Origin: Nitrosopumilus adriaticus
GTDB lineage: Archaea; Thermoproteota; Nitrososphaeria; Nitrososphaerales; Nitrosopumilaceae
Direction of reading: 5' to 3'
Length of the DNA: 64,000 nucleotides
NCBI RefSeq assembly: GCF_000956175.1
Contig: NZ_CP011070.1
Span: forward strand, 1,110,147-1,174,146
Under the pieces are notes generated by a model. That model did not search any database and was not told the origin of the DNA. It saw nothing but the letters and a program-made list of their open reading frames with translations. Both the position numbers and the translations under genes were made by a program. Shown piece by piece: positions 32,636 through 41,031 of this stretch; the stretch's first letter is position 1; the number at the start of each line of letters is the position of its first letter.

Positions 32636-32830
32636 TCAGGATATAGGAGCAGTTGCTCTAATCACCCACAACATCTTTTCATGTTGTTCAATCAACTCTG
32701 AAAAAATCGCTTGTTCCCATATCATGAAAACTCTGATCAGACTTTGCAAGATCTGCTCGCAGATCTCGAATTATGGATTCATTGTCTTCAGCCAGATTTG
32801 AAAACATTGTTTCATCATAAGGATGACAGG
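32636..32830 (-). pseudogene. Remnant of a Dps-like ferritin gene
   Basis: The reverse strand reads HPYDETMFSNLAEDNESIIR, DLRADLAKSDQSFHDMGTSD, then after a frame change ELIEQHEKMLWVIRATAPIS. These match the C-terminal two helices of Dps/ferritin-like proteins (typical wording: LAEDxExIIRDLR, GTADF, LIEQHEKMxWxLR). The N-terminal half with its two helices and most of the ferroxidase ligands is absent, with an in-frame stop immediately upstream. A six-T run (plus strand A run at about 32700) carries one extra base relative to the frame. Both truncation and frameshift argue for decay. Confidence 0.65.
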
Positions 32831-32861
32831 TTTATACGACATATTGAATTTCAGTTAATTA

Positions 32862-34058
32862 TTGAGGCAAAAAATAATTTTTGTATTGATTCCAGTACTA
32901 GTTGTAATTACAGTTTTTTCATTTAATTTTCAAGACAGCTTTGCAGAGACAAGAATGGAATGCAGAAGTATGGTGATGAATGATAAATCACTGACTCCGG
33001 TTGAGAGACATTATGCGCTAAAAACGTGTGACCCGCAAAAAACTGAATCGTCTTTTCAAAAATACTATACAGAAGAATTACATAATGAGTGCACAAGAAC
33101 GTTAAAAGAAAAAACTCATCTTAATCCAATTACAAGATTAAATGATCTTAAGGAATGCAGCAAACTACAAAAACATGATTCTTCATCAACAGCACAAAAA
33201 CTTACAAAATTTTCTAGGACTACAATTGAATTCTGTGATGAGAAATATGAGATATATCTCTTAGTGGGGGCCAAAAAAATGTGGAATCAAGCTGGAGGAA
33301 AAACAGTAAATTGTCTAAAATTGTATGAAGCTCCTATGTGGAATTCTACTGCCAGTGACAGGAAAATACAATTACAGAGTTTCCTTTTAGAACAAGAAAA
33401 ACAAAGTGTTGATGAAGCTGAAGATTTAAGACAGAAGGGAATTGAAGAGGCACAATTACGCAAACCCGTTTTATTACATCTAAAACCCTTGTTTGAGGAA
33501 CAAAAAGAGGAAATTCAACTTATGGAACAACAATTACAAGAAAAAAACATGATTCTAGATTATTCAAAGCAGAGTTTTTTTAATGAAAAATATGAAGATT
33601 GTTCTAAAATTATTTATGATAAAACAATGTTGACAGGTGAAAAAGTGTATGCGTTAGATAAATGTCTCAATGCTGAATCTTCCACCATTACATTTGATGA
33701 TGAAGTAATTTTAGAACATAGTAAAAATCTGGTTCGATTGTGTGAGCAATCCTATGAGATTTTTCTTAATTTAAGCATAGAAAACTACTATGCTTCTATG
33801 AATAATCCACTAGCAAATGAATGTGTGGAACTATACAAAAATCCCATATGGGAATATAATAAGAGTAACAGAATTCAAGTAATTGAAGAATTTGTTTATG
33901 ACAAAACTCTAAAGGATAATTATGATTATCTAGATAGAATAAATTCTGTTACAGATGCAAATCTAAGTTCAGGGATGCTTCTTGCATTATCTGATTTATA
34001 CCAATATCAGAAACAAAAAATTGAGATATTAGAAGATTTTCTAATGCAAGATAATTAA
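32862..34058 (+). CDS. Secreted helical protein with repeated Cys pattern (398 aa)
   Basis: A TTG start gives a signal peptide ending near DSFAE. The body is helical and charged. Two halves share a pattern: MECRSMVMNDKSLTPVERHY with YALKTCD..., and CSKIIYDKTMLTGEKVYALD with DKCLNAE. Likewise FCDEKYEIYLLV and LCEQSYEIFLNL, and CLKLYEAPMWN and CVELYKNPIWE are matched pairs. This indicates an internal duplication with conserved cysteines. Function unknown; probably exported. Confidence 0.65.
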   Translation: MRQKIIFVLIPVLVVITVFSFNFQDSFAETRMECRSMVMNDKSLTPVERHYALKTCDPQKTESSFQKYYTEELHNECTRTLKEKTHLNPITRLNDLKECSKLQKHDSSSTAQKLTKFSRTTIEFCDEKYEIYLLVGAKKMWNQAGGKTVNCLKLYEAPMWNSTASDRKIQLQSFLLEQEKQSVDEAEDLRQKGIEEAQLRKPVLLHLKPLFEEQKEEIQLMEQQLQEKNMILDYSKQSFFNEKYEDCSKIIYDKTMLTGEKVYALDKCLNAESSTITFDDEVILEHSKNLVRLCEQSYEIFLNLSIENYYASMNNPLANECVELYKNPIWEYNKSNRIQVIEEFVYDKTLKDNYDYLDRINSVTDANLSSGMLLALSDLYQYQKQKIEILEDFLMQDN

Positions 34059-34129
34059 AAAATACATCAAATGCCAGGTATGTAGTACAAAAAGGTCGAC
34101 TCCCTGTTAAGTATCCGAAGAGATTTGTT

Positions 34130-34438
34130 CTAAGATGATACGCCCCATCCACGATTAACCAGTTTTTCAAAACTTGATTCTTTTACACAGCTAAGTGAGT
34201 TAGTTGTCTTTTTTATTATCTCCATATACCCCTGTTTGCAGGATTCCTCGCTAATTGAAATAGTCGTTATAGGTTTTGTTTTGGATTCTTCATCATCACG
34301 AATATCACACTTATCTCCTTTTTTGATAACTTCAGTACCACAAATCTTGTAAGGACTAGACCAGTGCCAAGATCCAAATGCAGGAGACAAGGGTATCAAC
34401 AAAATGAGGATAATTGCAGAAATTACTAAAATCTTCAT
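34130..34438 (-). CDS. Small secreted Cys-containing protein (102 aa)
   Basis: A signal peptide (MKILVISAIILILLIPLSPA) precedes a short domain with four cysteines (KICGTEVIKKGDKCDIRDDE, ...EESCKQGYMEI, LSCVKE) that could form two disulfides. Function is unknown. It is convergent with the 32862 gene. Confidence 0.6.
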   Translation of the reverse strand: MKILVISAIILILLIPLSPAFGSWHWSSPYKICGTEVIKKGDKCDIRDDEESKTKPITTISISEESCKQGYMEIIKKTTNSLSCVKESSFEKLVNRGWGVSS

Positions 34439-34534
34439 GATTTTATTTCATAATATTTTCTATATTAAAATTCAAGATGATTTTGCTAGTGCCAAAAGTA
34501 TTTGTTTCAAAATATTATTTTATGATGTAAAGCG

Positions 34535-34616
34535 CGCCGGGAAAGGGATTCGAACCCCTGCACGCTTTCACGTAGCCGTTTTCGAGACGGCCGCCTTACC
34601 ACTTGGCTATCCCGGC
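34535..34616 (-). tRNA. tRNA-Ser (anticodon CGA)
   Basis: The minus strand begins GCCGGGATAGCCAAGTGGTA and folds as a class II tRNA. The acceptor stem GCCGGGA pairs with TCCCGGC before the discriminator G. The anticodon stem-loop GCCGTCTCGAAAACGGC gives the anticodon CGA, which reads UCG serine codons. A long variable arm, TACGTGAAAGCGTGCA, is typical of tRNA-Ser. The T-loop is TTCGAAT. CCA is not encoded. No intron is seen. Confidence 0.96.
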
Positions 34617-34665
34617 ATCTAGTCTGAGATTTTCTCCATAATAAAGCAAATTAGAAAATAGTTTA

Positions 34666-34944
34666 CTAGATTTTATCAATATCAAATAGTTCATCATTGA
34701 ATTTCTTTATGATCTGCTCTTTAGTTTTGTTCCACTCTTCTTCAGATACAGTATCTGAAAAAATTGATGAAAAATTATCAAACGAATTAGATCCTAAAGA
34801 GGAAAGAATTTCAGTTCTTTCATTATCAGATAGAGGAAAATAGGAAACAATCTTCATAATTTTTCCATCAGGATTTGTCTTTAAATCAAAAATTTTCTCC
34901 TTTAATACAGGAGAAATATTCAATTCAGTCCCCATGATTTGCAA
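34666..34944 (-). CDS. Conserved hypothetical protein (92 aa)
   Basis: A 92-residue protein beginning MQIMGTELNISPVLKEKIFD; alternatives at the ATG at 34935. It is mostly helical and acidic, with SYFPLSDNERTEILSSLGSN in the middle. No family recognised. It lies between the tRNA gene and the divergent FEN-1 gene. Confidence 0.55.
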   Translation of the reverse strand: MQIMGTELNISPVLKEKIFDLKTNPDGKIMKIVSYFPLSDNERTEILSSLGSNSFDNFSSIFSDTVSEEEWNKTKEQIIKKFNDELFDIDKI

Positions 34945-35039
34945 AGAATTTTAGACTATTAATACTGATTTTACAAAAAAATCAAATAAAAAATTTGGAA
35001 AGATAAACACAAAAAAGAACAGAATTCCAGTAAAATACG

Positions 35040-36062
35040 ATGGGATTAAATCTAAAAGATTTAGTAGTCAGAGAAAAGACAACCCTAGAAGCGTTTTCAA
35101 CCAAGGTTATTGCTATTGACGCATACAATGCAATTTACCAATTTCTAGCAAGCATTAGAGGGCCTGATGGCTTGCAATTATCAGATTCTGAGGGAAGAAT
35201 AACCAGTCATTTGAGCGGATTACTTTACAGAAATGTTAATTTTCTGTCATTAGGGATAAAACCAGTCTATGTATTTGATGGGAAGCCGCCATCACTAAAA
35301 ACAGCAGAAATTGAGCGCAGAAAGCAGATCAAAAAAGATGCCACAGTAAAATACGAAAAAGCAGTTGCTGCTGGAAATATGGAGGATGCAAGAAAATATG
35401 CTCAGCAGACAACTAGTATGAAAGATGGAATGGTAAAAGAATCAAAACAAATTCTCACATACTTTGGCATTCCCTATATCGATGCACCATCAGAAGGAGA
35501 AGCAACTGCAGCGCATCTTACAAACACAGGACAAGCTTTTGCATCAGCAAGTCAAGACTTTGACTCTATTTTATGTGGAGCAAAAAGACTAGTTAGGAAT
35601 TTTACAAACAGTGGGAGAAGAAAAATACCAAACAGAAACACATACATCGACATTGTTCCTGAAATTATCGAAACAGGAAAAACTCTCAAAGAATTGGAAT
35701 TAACAAGGGAAGAACTAATCGATGTAGGAATTTTGATTGGTACAGATTTTAATCCAAATGGTTTTGAGAGAATTGGCCCAAAAACTGCACTAAAAATGAT
35801 CAAGCAGTATTCAAGATTAGAAGACATACCTCAAATTCAAGAGCAGTTGCAAGAAATTGATTTTGAGCAGATAAGAAAAATTTTCCTAAATCCCGAAGTT
35901 GCAGAGGTAGACGAGATTGTTTTTAATGATGTAGATTATGAGGGAATGACAAATTATTTGGTAAAAGAAAGAAGTTTTTCAGAAGATAGAATTCAATCAA
36001 CACTTAACAGACTAAAAAAAGCATTAGAGAAGAAAAGTCAGAACCTAGATCAGTGGTTTTAA
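35040..36062 (+). CDS. fen: Flap endonuclease FEN-1
   Basis: A 340-residue structure-specific nuclease that removes 5' flaps in Okazaki fragment processing and repair. The N-terminal domain has [16 protein letters not shown] and [14 protein letters not shown], the internal domain has [14 protein letters not shown] and [14 protein letters not shown] with the acidic metal residues. The C-terminal QNLDQWF is a PCNA-interacting (PIP) motif. All family features are present and the length is normal. The ATG at 35040 is immediately before the conserved GLNLKDLV. Confidence 0.96.
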   Translation: MGLNLKDLVVREKTTLEAFSTKVIAIDAYNAIYQFLASIRGPDGLQLSDSEGRITSHLSGLLYRNVNFLSLGIKPVYVFDGKPPSLKTAEIERRKQIKKDATVKYEKAVAAGNMEDARKYAQQTTSMKDGMVKESKQILTYFGIPYIDAPSEGEATAAHLTNTGQAFASASQDFDSILCGAKRLVRNFTNSGRRKIPNRNTYIDIVPEIIETGKTLKELELTREELIDVGILIGTDFNPNGFERIGPKTALKMIKQYSRLEDIPQIQEQLQEIDFEQIRKIFLNPEVAEVDEIVFNDVDYEGMTNYLVKERSFSEDRIQSTLNRLKKALEKKSQNLDQWF

Positions 36063-36063
36063 C

Positions 36064-37111
36064 TTATGATGATGGGTTTTTTGGAAGTGTAATTGTAAAT
36101 GTTGTGGGATTATTTTTCACATTGATTGAACCACCATGCATTTCAATAATTTGTTTGCAAGATGCAAGTCCCAATCCCGTGCCTTCCTTTTTTGTGGTAA
36201 AGAGAGGGCTGAAAATCTTTTCCATGTTTTCGTCAGGGATTCCAGGTCCCGAATCTTCTATAGAGATGGTGACATCCGAATTTGAATCAGTAACAGTCAA
36301 AGAAACAGTTCCTTTTGTGCCTACGGATTGCACTGCATTATGAATAATATTTGTTAAAATCACCCTCATTTTTGTAGCATCACATCTTACTTTGCAATTT
36401 TTAGACGATACATTCAGTTCAATCTCTTCAGGAAATGATACTTCATTCACAGAGTCATCTACAAGTGTTTTCAAGCTGCATAGTTTCAAATCAAGTTTTG
36501 GATCTCGAACAAAATCCAAAACATCATTTATTTGATCAGTGATATGTAAAATTGCATTTTCCATTCTAACTTGATGTAGACATTAATTCGTCTTCATGTT
36601 TTTTGTGTCGAATTTTCATAAGATCAACTTGACTTTTCAATACTGTAAGAGGATTTCGAATGTCATGTGCCATTTTTGAAGACATTTCTCCAATGATTTC
36701 TAAATTCTTTGTTTCAAAGTCGTTTGACTTTTTTTCAATGTATGTAGTTAATTCTTGTTGTCTTTTGAACAAAGAATCTCTTGATTTTTTTACGGATTCT
36801 GATTTTGATATTAATTTTTTGTGAATTGCATCATACATCTTTATTTCTTTATCAATATCTTTTTTTAGCTCCCGTAACTTTTTGTTAAATTTTTCAGGAT
36901 GAGCAAATTCTGATAGAGAGTCAGGAAAGATATCAGAGAGTCTTTTATCAATTTCTTTAAGTGATCTTAAATTGTTTTTTGATGATTCTGTTTTTTGTAC
37001 AGTTTCTTGTGGAGAGGGCTTATTTTTTGTAAAGAATACTGTTCTTGTAGGGGCATTCATCGGATCAATATCAGAATTATTTGAATTTTCACGATGAAGG
37101 TATTTTCTCAT
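36064..37111 (-). pseudogene. Soluble histidine kinase gene, split by a frameshift in the DHp domain
   Basis: The upstream frame (36566-37111) has a charged helical N-terminus and then MAHDIRNPLTVLKSQ, the H-box with the phosphorylated histidine, but ends soon after. The downstream frame (36064-36564) starts MENAILHITDQINDVLDFVR, the second helix of the DHp domain, followed by the ATPase N-box (NIIHNAVQS), G1 (DSGPGIP) and G2 (GTGLGL). The two frames are two bases apart and exactly complement each other. The change is near 36570-36590 (no long homopolymer). No membrane segments, so the kinase would be cytosolic. A PAS protein at 37216 is divergent. Confidence 0.72.
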
Positions 37112-37215
37112 ACTTGCAAAATCAAAAATTAGATAATGATTTCTTATGTGTCTGAATTGAACAGATTAGTTTAGATGATTTTTAGTTTAATTACTAGTCT
37201 TATCTAATCAAAAAA

Positions 37216-37743
37216 ATGTCTCAGACAGCAGCTAGAAAAACGCTCAAAGATGCCCCAGTAATGTGGAGAAGGATTAACTCCATTGGGATTATTTTGGATT
37301 GCAATTCCACATATGCGTCAAATTTAGGGTATGCAAAATCCGAGATTCTAGGCAAGCCTATCTTTGAGCACATATCCAAAGATTCCTGGACGGCCATGAA
37401 TGAGTCACTAAAGGCATGGTTTGAGACAGGCAAGGTCACAGATAGAAAAATCACATTCAAAAGACAAGACGGAAGCACATTTCAAGGATTACTTCAGGCT
37501 ACAAGCATTTATGATGAAAACAAGAATCTGCTAGGAAGTAACACGGTAATATTTGATCTTACAAAAATGAATGACGATAAAATAAAAGAATATGGAGAAT
37601 TTTTCAAAGAAGCAAAAAACAAGCTTGATGAAATTAAGGAAAGAGAATACGATAATCTAGATGAAAACTCAAAATCAGAGTATGACGGATTAAAGAAAAT
37701 GTTTGACATGCTTTTGCAAGTTAATCTTTCGGAATTAAAATAA
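37216..37743 (+). CDS. PAS-domain protein (175 aa)
   Basis: A PAS domain spans about residues 15-115: INSIGIILDCNSTYASNLGY, SEILGKPIFEHISKDSWTAM, then FKRQDGSTFQGLLQATSIYD. The C-terminal 50 residues form an amphipathic helix. No output domain is present. It is divergent from the split histidine kinase, 104 bases apart, so it may supply the sensor input to that kinase, but this is inference. Start at 37216 is an ATG just after a TATA-like region. Confidence 0.82.
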   Translation: MSQTAARKTLKDAPVMWRRINSIGIILDCNSTYASNLGYAKSEILGKPIFEHISKDSWTAMNESLKAWFETGKVTDRKITFKRQDGSTFQGLLQATSIYDENKNLLGSNTVIFDLTKMNDDKIKEYGEFFKEAKNKLDEIKEREYDNLDENSKSEYDGLKKMFDMLLQVNLSELK

Positions 37744-37744
37744 T

Positions 37745-39664
37745 CTAGCCAGAATTCTTCTTGAGGGATTTTTGAATATCATCAAACGCGCTTTGAACTT
37801 CAGTTACAGCTGCACCATCTTCTAAAGTACTCACATCACCAATTTTTTCATTGTTTGCAATTGCTTTTAGTAGTCTTCGCATAATTTTTCCACTTCGTGT
37901 TTTTGGTAGTTTTGAAACAAAATAGATTTGTTTTGGCGTTGCAATTGCGCCAATATCGTTTCTGATTTTTTCTGAAATTTCTTTTTCCAGTATTTTAGTA
38001 TCAAACACTCCTTGTTTTAAAACAACAAACGCGATAATCACCTCTCCTTTAACCTCATCGGGAATTCCACAGACTGCAGATTCTGCGACATCGTGATGAG
38101 ATACAATGCAGCTTTCAAGTTCTGCAGTCCCTATTCTATGTCCTGCAACTTTTAAAACATCATCTGCGCGACCAAGTAGCCAAAGATATCCATCATCATC
38201 TCTTAGAGCATAGTCTCCAGGATAGTAACAGTTCTCATATTTTGACCAGTAAACGGTTTTGTATTTTTCATCATCGCCCCATAATGTCAAAAGCATTCCA
38301 GGCCAGGGGTTTTTTACTACTAGGTATCCTTTGGTGTTATCTGGAACATCATCTCCATTTTCATCGACCACAGAAATATTTACACCGGGAATTGCACGTG
38401 TACCAGATCCTGGTTTCAAAGGTATTGTCTCTAGCCCAGGCAATGGAGAGATTAGCATTCCTCCAGTTTCTGTCTGCCACCAGGTATCAATAATAGGACA
38501 TTTTTCCCTCCCAATTATTTTAAAATACCACTTCCAGACTTCAGGATTTATCGGCTCACCTACAGTTCCAAGTAATCTCAACGAAGAAAGATCAAACGAA
38601 TTTGGAATGTCATCACCGAATTTCATAAACATCCTCAACGCAGTAGGTGTTGTGTAAAAAATTGTCACACGATATTTTTGTAAAATATCCCACATTCTTG
38701 AGGCATCAGGAAAATCAGGTGCACCCTCATACATCACCTGAGTTGCACCATGTAGAAATGGAGCATATACTACATAGCTGTGCCCTGTTACCCATCCAAT
38801 ATCAGCCGTACAAAAAAACACATCAGAGTCTTTAATGTCAAATGCCCACTTGAATGTCGAATACAAATGTGTCAAGTAGCCACCAGTTCCATGTAAAACT
38901 CCTTTTGGTTTTCCAGTGGTACCTGAAGTATACAGAATGTAAAGAGGGTGATCACTATCTAATTTTTCTGCATCACACTGATCTGATGCATTATTCATCA
39001 AATCATTCCAGAGTTTATCCTTCGAGGAAAGAGAAATTTCATTTTTTGTCCTTTCCAAAACCACAACATGTTCTACAAACTCCGAATCTTTGATTGCCTC
39101 ATCGATTACATCCTTTAGTTTGACAATTTTCCCACGTCGATATCCACCATCTGCAGTAACAATGACTTTGGATTTTGAGTCAGTCACTCTGTCTTTTATT
39201 GATGCTGCACTAAATCCTGAAAAAATTACTGTATGAGTTGCACCGATTCTGGCGCATGCCATCATTACAATTGGCAGTTCAGGGACCATCGGAAGATAGA
39301 TAGTTACTCTATCGCCTTTTTTCACACCAAGTGATTTTAGGACATTAGAGAATTTTTTTACTTGAGAGAACATCTCACCATAAGTGATGTTTCTAGACTC
39401 GCCATTCTCACCCTCCCATAGAATTGCAGATTTTTCAGATTTAGTCTTTTGATGTATATCTAGGGCGTTGTATGAGGCGTTAATTGTGCCTCCAACAAAC
39501 CATTTTGCAAAAGGAGGCTGCCAATCCAGAGCCTTCTCCCAAGGAGAAAACCACGAGAGGTTTTTGGCCTGATCATCCCAAAATGACACGAAATCAGATT
39601 CGGCTTTTTTTCTTAAATTGACATCATTATTTCCAAGACCAATATCATATATTTTATCCATCAA
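37745..39664 (-). CDS. acs: Acetyl-CoA synthetase (AMP-forming)
   Basis: A 639-residue enzyme that forms acetyl-CoA from acetate, ATP and CoA. Motifs: the P-loop-like YTSGTTGKPKGVLHG, TWWQTETGG, and the C-terminal PKTRSGKIMRRLLKAIA with the lysine that is often acetylated. The N-terminus begins near DFVSFWDDQAKNLSWFSPWE, as in typical Acs. Complete. The enzyme lets the cell use acetate or salvage acetyl groups. It is convergent with the PAS gene. Confidence 0.95.
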   Translation of the reverse strand: MMDKIYDIGLGNNDVNLRKKAESDFVSFWDDQAKNLSWFSPWEKALDWQPPFAKWFVGGTINASYNALDIHQKTKSEKSAILWEGENGESRNITYGEMFSQVKKFSNVLKSLGVKKGDRVTIYLPMVPELPIVMMACARIGATHTVIFSGFSAASIKDRVTDSKSKVIVTADGGYRRGKIVKLKDVIDEAIKDSEFVEHVVVLERTKNEISLSSKDKLWNDLMNNASDQCDAEKLDSDHPLYILYTSGTTGKPKGVLHGTGGYLTHLYSTFKWAFDIKDSDVFFCTADIGWVTGHSYVVYAPFLHGATQVMYEGAPDFPDASRMWDILQKYRVTIFYTTPTALRMFMKFGDDIPNSFDLSSLRLLGTVGEPINPEVWKWYFKIIGREKCPIIDTWWQTETGGMLISPLPGLETIPLKPGSGTRAIPGVNISVVDENGDDVPDNTKGYLVVKNPWPGMLLTLWGDDEKYKTVYWSKYENCYYPGDYALRDDDGYLWLLGRADDVLKVAGHRIGTAELESCIVSHHDVAESAVCGIPDEVKGEVIIAFVVLKQGVFDTKILEKEISEKIRNDIGAIATPKQIYFVSKLPKTRSGKIMRRLLKAIANNEKIGDVSTLEDGAAVTEVQSAFDDIQKSLKKNSG

Positions 39665-39715
39665 AAAGTCTATGAAAGTAGATCTTTCTAAGTGTTAAAA
39701 AAATAATTAAAAAAA

Positions 39716-40594
39716 TTATTGTGCTTCCATTCTAGCAAGCCAATCGTTATCATTGTCGTCTTTGGATGTTTCTGCTGTCACCTGTTGGGGTGGTTCTGGA
39801 AATGCAAATGCTGTTTCAGATTCAGTAGGAGGTTCAGGGATTTTATTAACTCCTGCTTCAATAGGTTCTGAATGCGTGATTATTGATTCGGTTGGTGCTT
39901 CTGGAAGAATTGTCTGAACTACTTGTTGTGGCTCAGGTGTCTCCAGATATGAAACGGCAGATTCTTGGATGTCTGGTGTCGGAGGTGCTGTAATCTCTGT
40001 TACTTCTGATTCAAGGTCAGCAATTCTACTCTTTACATTTGAGATTTCAGCTGTTTCGTGTGTTACATGTTCAATTATTTCAGTTGTACATGCTTTCACG
40101 GTCTCAAATGTTGCATCAGAGATTTCATTACTCTTGAATTGTACCTTTGCATCAAAGGATAACATTTTTGCAGACTTCATTTGTTCATCTAACTCTGTCA
40201 ATCTTGCCTCAAGTTTGGCTTTGATTTCTCTTTCTGTCTCATCTAATGATGCAAGTTTTGACTTGTATTTTTCATGAATGATTTCTGCATCCACTTTCAT
40301 GTCATCATTTTCAGAAACAATATCTATCAATGCCTTTAGACGACGTATTGTTAGTTGTTTTTCACGAATGAGTCTTTGAGAATCGAGTCTCCATTTTGGA
40401 ATAAAAATAACAACATCGCCTTGTACTACAAGTTGCTCATATTGGATTTGCTGTAATCCTTGAGAACCGCAATCAATGCCAACGGATTGAATACTTCCGT
40501 CAATGTCAGTTATTGTTCCTACGACTTTACCCATGAATGTTCCGTACATGTCTTTGACGTTTTTACCGATTATTTCGATATCGTCGTGGGTCAT
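39716..40594 (-). CDS. cdvA: Cell division protein CdvA
   Basis: About 292 residues from the ATG at 40594, which starts MTHDDIEIIGKNVKDMYGTF. The N-terminal PRC-barrel (to about residue 75) and the central coiled coil (about 90-195) are the CdvA pattern, followed by a Pro/Glu-rich tail. The C-terminal WLARMEAQ may be a CdvB-binding end. CdvA is the membrane/DNA-binding base of the ESCRT-III-like division machinery in Crenarchaeota and Thaumarchaeota. The frame is open to 40819 but the extra 75 residues overlap a divergent gene and look non-coding. CdvB and CdvC are not in the window. Confidence 0.9.
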   Translation of the reverse strand: MTHDDIEIIGKNVKDMYGTFMGKVVGTITDIDGSIQSVGIDCGSQGLQQIQYEQLVVQGDVVIFIPKWRLDSQRLIREKQLTIRRLKALIDIVSENDDMKVDAEIIHEKYKSKLASLDETEREIKAKLEARLTELDEQMKSAKMLSFDAKVQFKSNEISDATFETVKACTTEIIEHVTHETAEISNVKSRIADLESEVTEITAPPTPDIQESAVSYLETPEPQQVVQTILPEAPTESIITHSEPIEAGVNKIPEPPTESETAFAFPEPPQQVTAETSKDDNDNDWLARMEAQ

Positions 40595-40726
40595 GTGTGA
40601 TTGTTTAGAGATTTGTATAACCGACAAAGTGTAAGTAATGTTTTTGGTTTTGGTAAGATTAAATTCACAAACTTTCTTCCTGAGGATTTTAGTAATTTTA
40701 AAATTTAGATATGAAAAAGGAGCCTC

Positions 40727-41020
40727 ATGATACAAAAAGAAGAACTTGAACAGATTCTGAATTTTGTTGCCAGCAGATGGGTAGAAACTGCAAAAGATCC
40801 AAATAGCAAAGCTATGCAAAGTCTCCCAGATGATTTCTGGATGAATTCAATTGGCGGAAAAACAGCAAAGAAAGGATACTGGGTTACAACATTGATGTAT
40901 ACTGAAAATGAAGCTGATGCAGCATCTTTCAAAGAAGTGTTATTGAGATGGCAAGCAAAAGGTCAAGATAAAAACAGAGACAAGGGTCCCGATCTAATTC
41001 AAATTGGTAAAAAGAAATAG
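40727..41020 (+). CDS. Conserved hypothetical protein (97 aa)
   Basis: The frame starts MIQKEELEQILNFVASRWVE and has FWMNSIGGKTAKKGYWVTTL in the middle. It ends in a very basic tail (KGQDKNRDKGPDLIQIGKKK). It is probably cytosolic and may bind nucleic acid. The gene is divergent from CdvA and 11 bases before the ThyX-like gene, so it may be co-transcribed with the latter. Confidence 0.65.
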   Translation: MIQKEELEQILNFVASRWVETAKDPNSKAMQSLPDDFWMNSIGGKTAKKGYWVTTLMYTENEADAASFKEVLLRWQAKGQDKNRDKGPDLIQIGKKK

Positions 41021-41031
41021 ACTATTAATAA

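Noticed and set aside
32604-32926. Plus-strand frames over the Dps remnant
   Set aside because: The minus strand matches the Dps C-terminus in two frames, so the plus-strand frames are shadows.
39716-40819. Longer CdvA frame starting at 40819
   Set aside because: The first 75 codons overlap the divergent gene at 40727 and do not look like protein; the conserved N-terminus begins at 40594.
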